Shown: piece after piece, positions 7,269 to 7,269 of the stretch
Layout: every line of letters begins with the position of its first letter
Numbering within the stretch: position 1 is the stretch's first letter
Assembly: GCA_937132145.1 (NCBI GenBank)
Contig: CAKZNY010000407.1
Span: 1-7,269, forward strand
Direction: 5' to 3'
DNA: 7,269 nucleotides
From: an uncultured Paracoccaceae bacterium
GTDB lineage: Bacteria; Pseudomonadota; Alphaproteobacteria; Rhodobacterales; Rhodobacteraceae
Notes under the pieces: generated by a model
The model's database searches: none
Told to the model about the DNA's origin: nothing
Seen by the model: only the letters and a program-made list of their open reading frames with translations
Program-made: the position numbers and the translations under genes

Positions 7269-7269
7269 T

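Noticed and set aside
1..7269. Mobile elements, CRISPR arrays, tRNA/rRNA genes, defence or other novel systems
   Set aside because: No inverted-repeat-bounded element, transposase, regular repeat-spacer array or cloverleaf was seen. The coding space is filled by conserved housekeeping genes.

Overview
The window looks like a chromosomal housekeeping segment from an alphaproteobacterium, most likely a Rhodobacteraceae (Roseobacter-type) member. The evidence is moderate GC content, the gene order rimP-nusA-ylxR-infB, a YlxR protein fused to an L7Ae-like domain, an IF-2 with the alphaproteobacterial N-terminal associated domain, and a CTTGCAA/TATACG promoter. The taxonomic call is inference from protein style and gene order; no search was run.

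Layout from left to right. Bases 2-313 (+) are the 3' end of a gene cut by the window edge, tentatively a glutathione S-transferase-like protein, with a terminator hairpin at its stop codon. All the complete genes are on the minus strand. trpB (350-1552) encodes a divergent tryptophan synthase beta subunit with no trpA or trpF beside it. Bases 1553-1685 are intergenic and hold the trpB ribosome binding site and a strong rho-independent terminator that closes the operon to its right. That operon, in transcription order, is rimP (7066-6491), nusA (6487-4865), ylxR (4842-4249) and infB (4187-1686). The far right (7197-7268, minus) is the last 23 codons of an unrecognised upstream gene.

The four operon genes serve ribosome maturation (RimP), transcription elongation, termination and antitermination (NusA), RNA binding (YlxR/L7Ae-like) and translation initiation (IF-2). 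Their tight spacing supports cotranscription. A good sigma70-type promoter (7159-7187) lies just after the upstream gene's stop codon. Between it and rimP is a leader of about 85 nt that contains a direct 9-nt repeat and then a hairpin with a run of seven T, ending 14 bases before the rimP start codon. The terminator is downstream of the promoter and leaves no room for a second one, so it reads as an attenuator controlling the operon that encodes NusA, itself a termination factor.

No mobile element, CRISPR array, tRNA, rRNA or clear undescribed system is visible. The points most worth a second look are the rimP leader attenuator and the orphan TrpB, whose TrpA-contact motif has changed.
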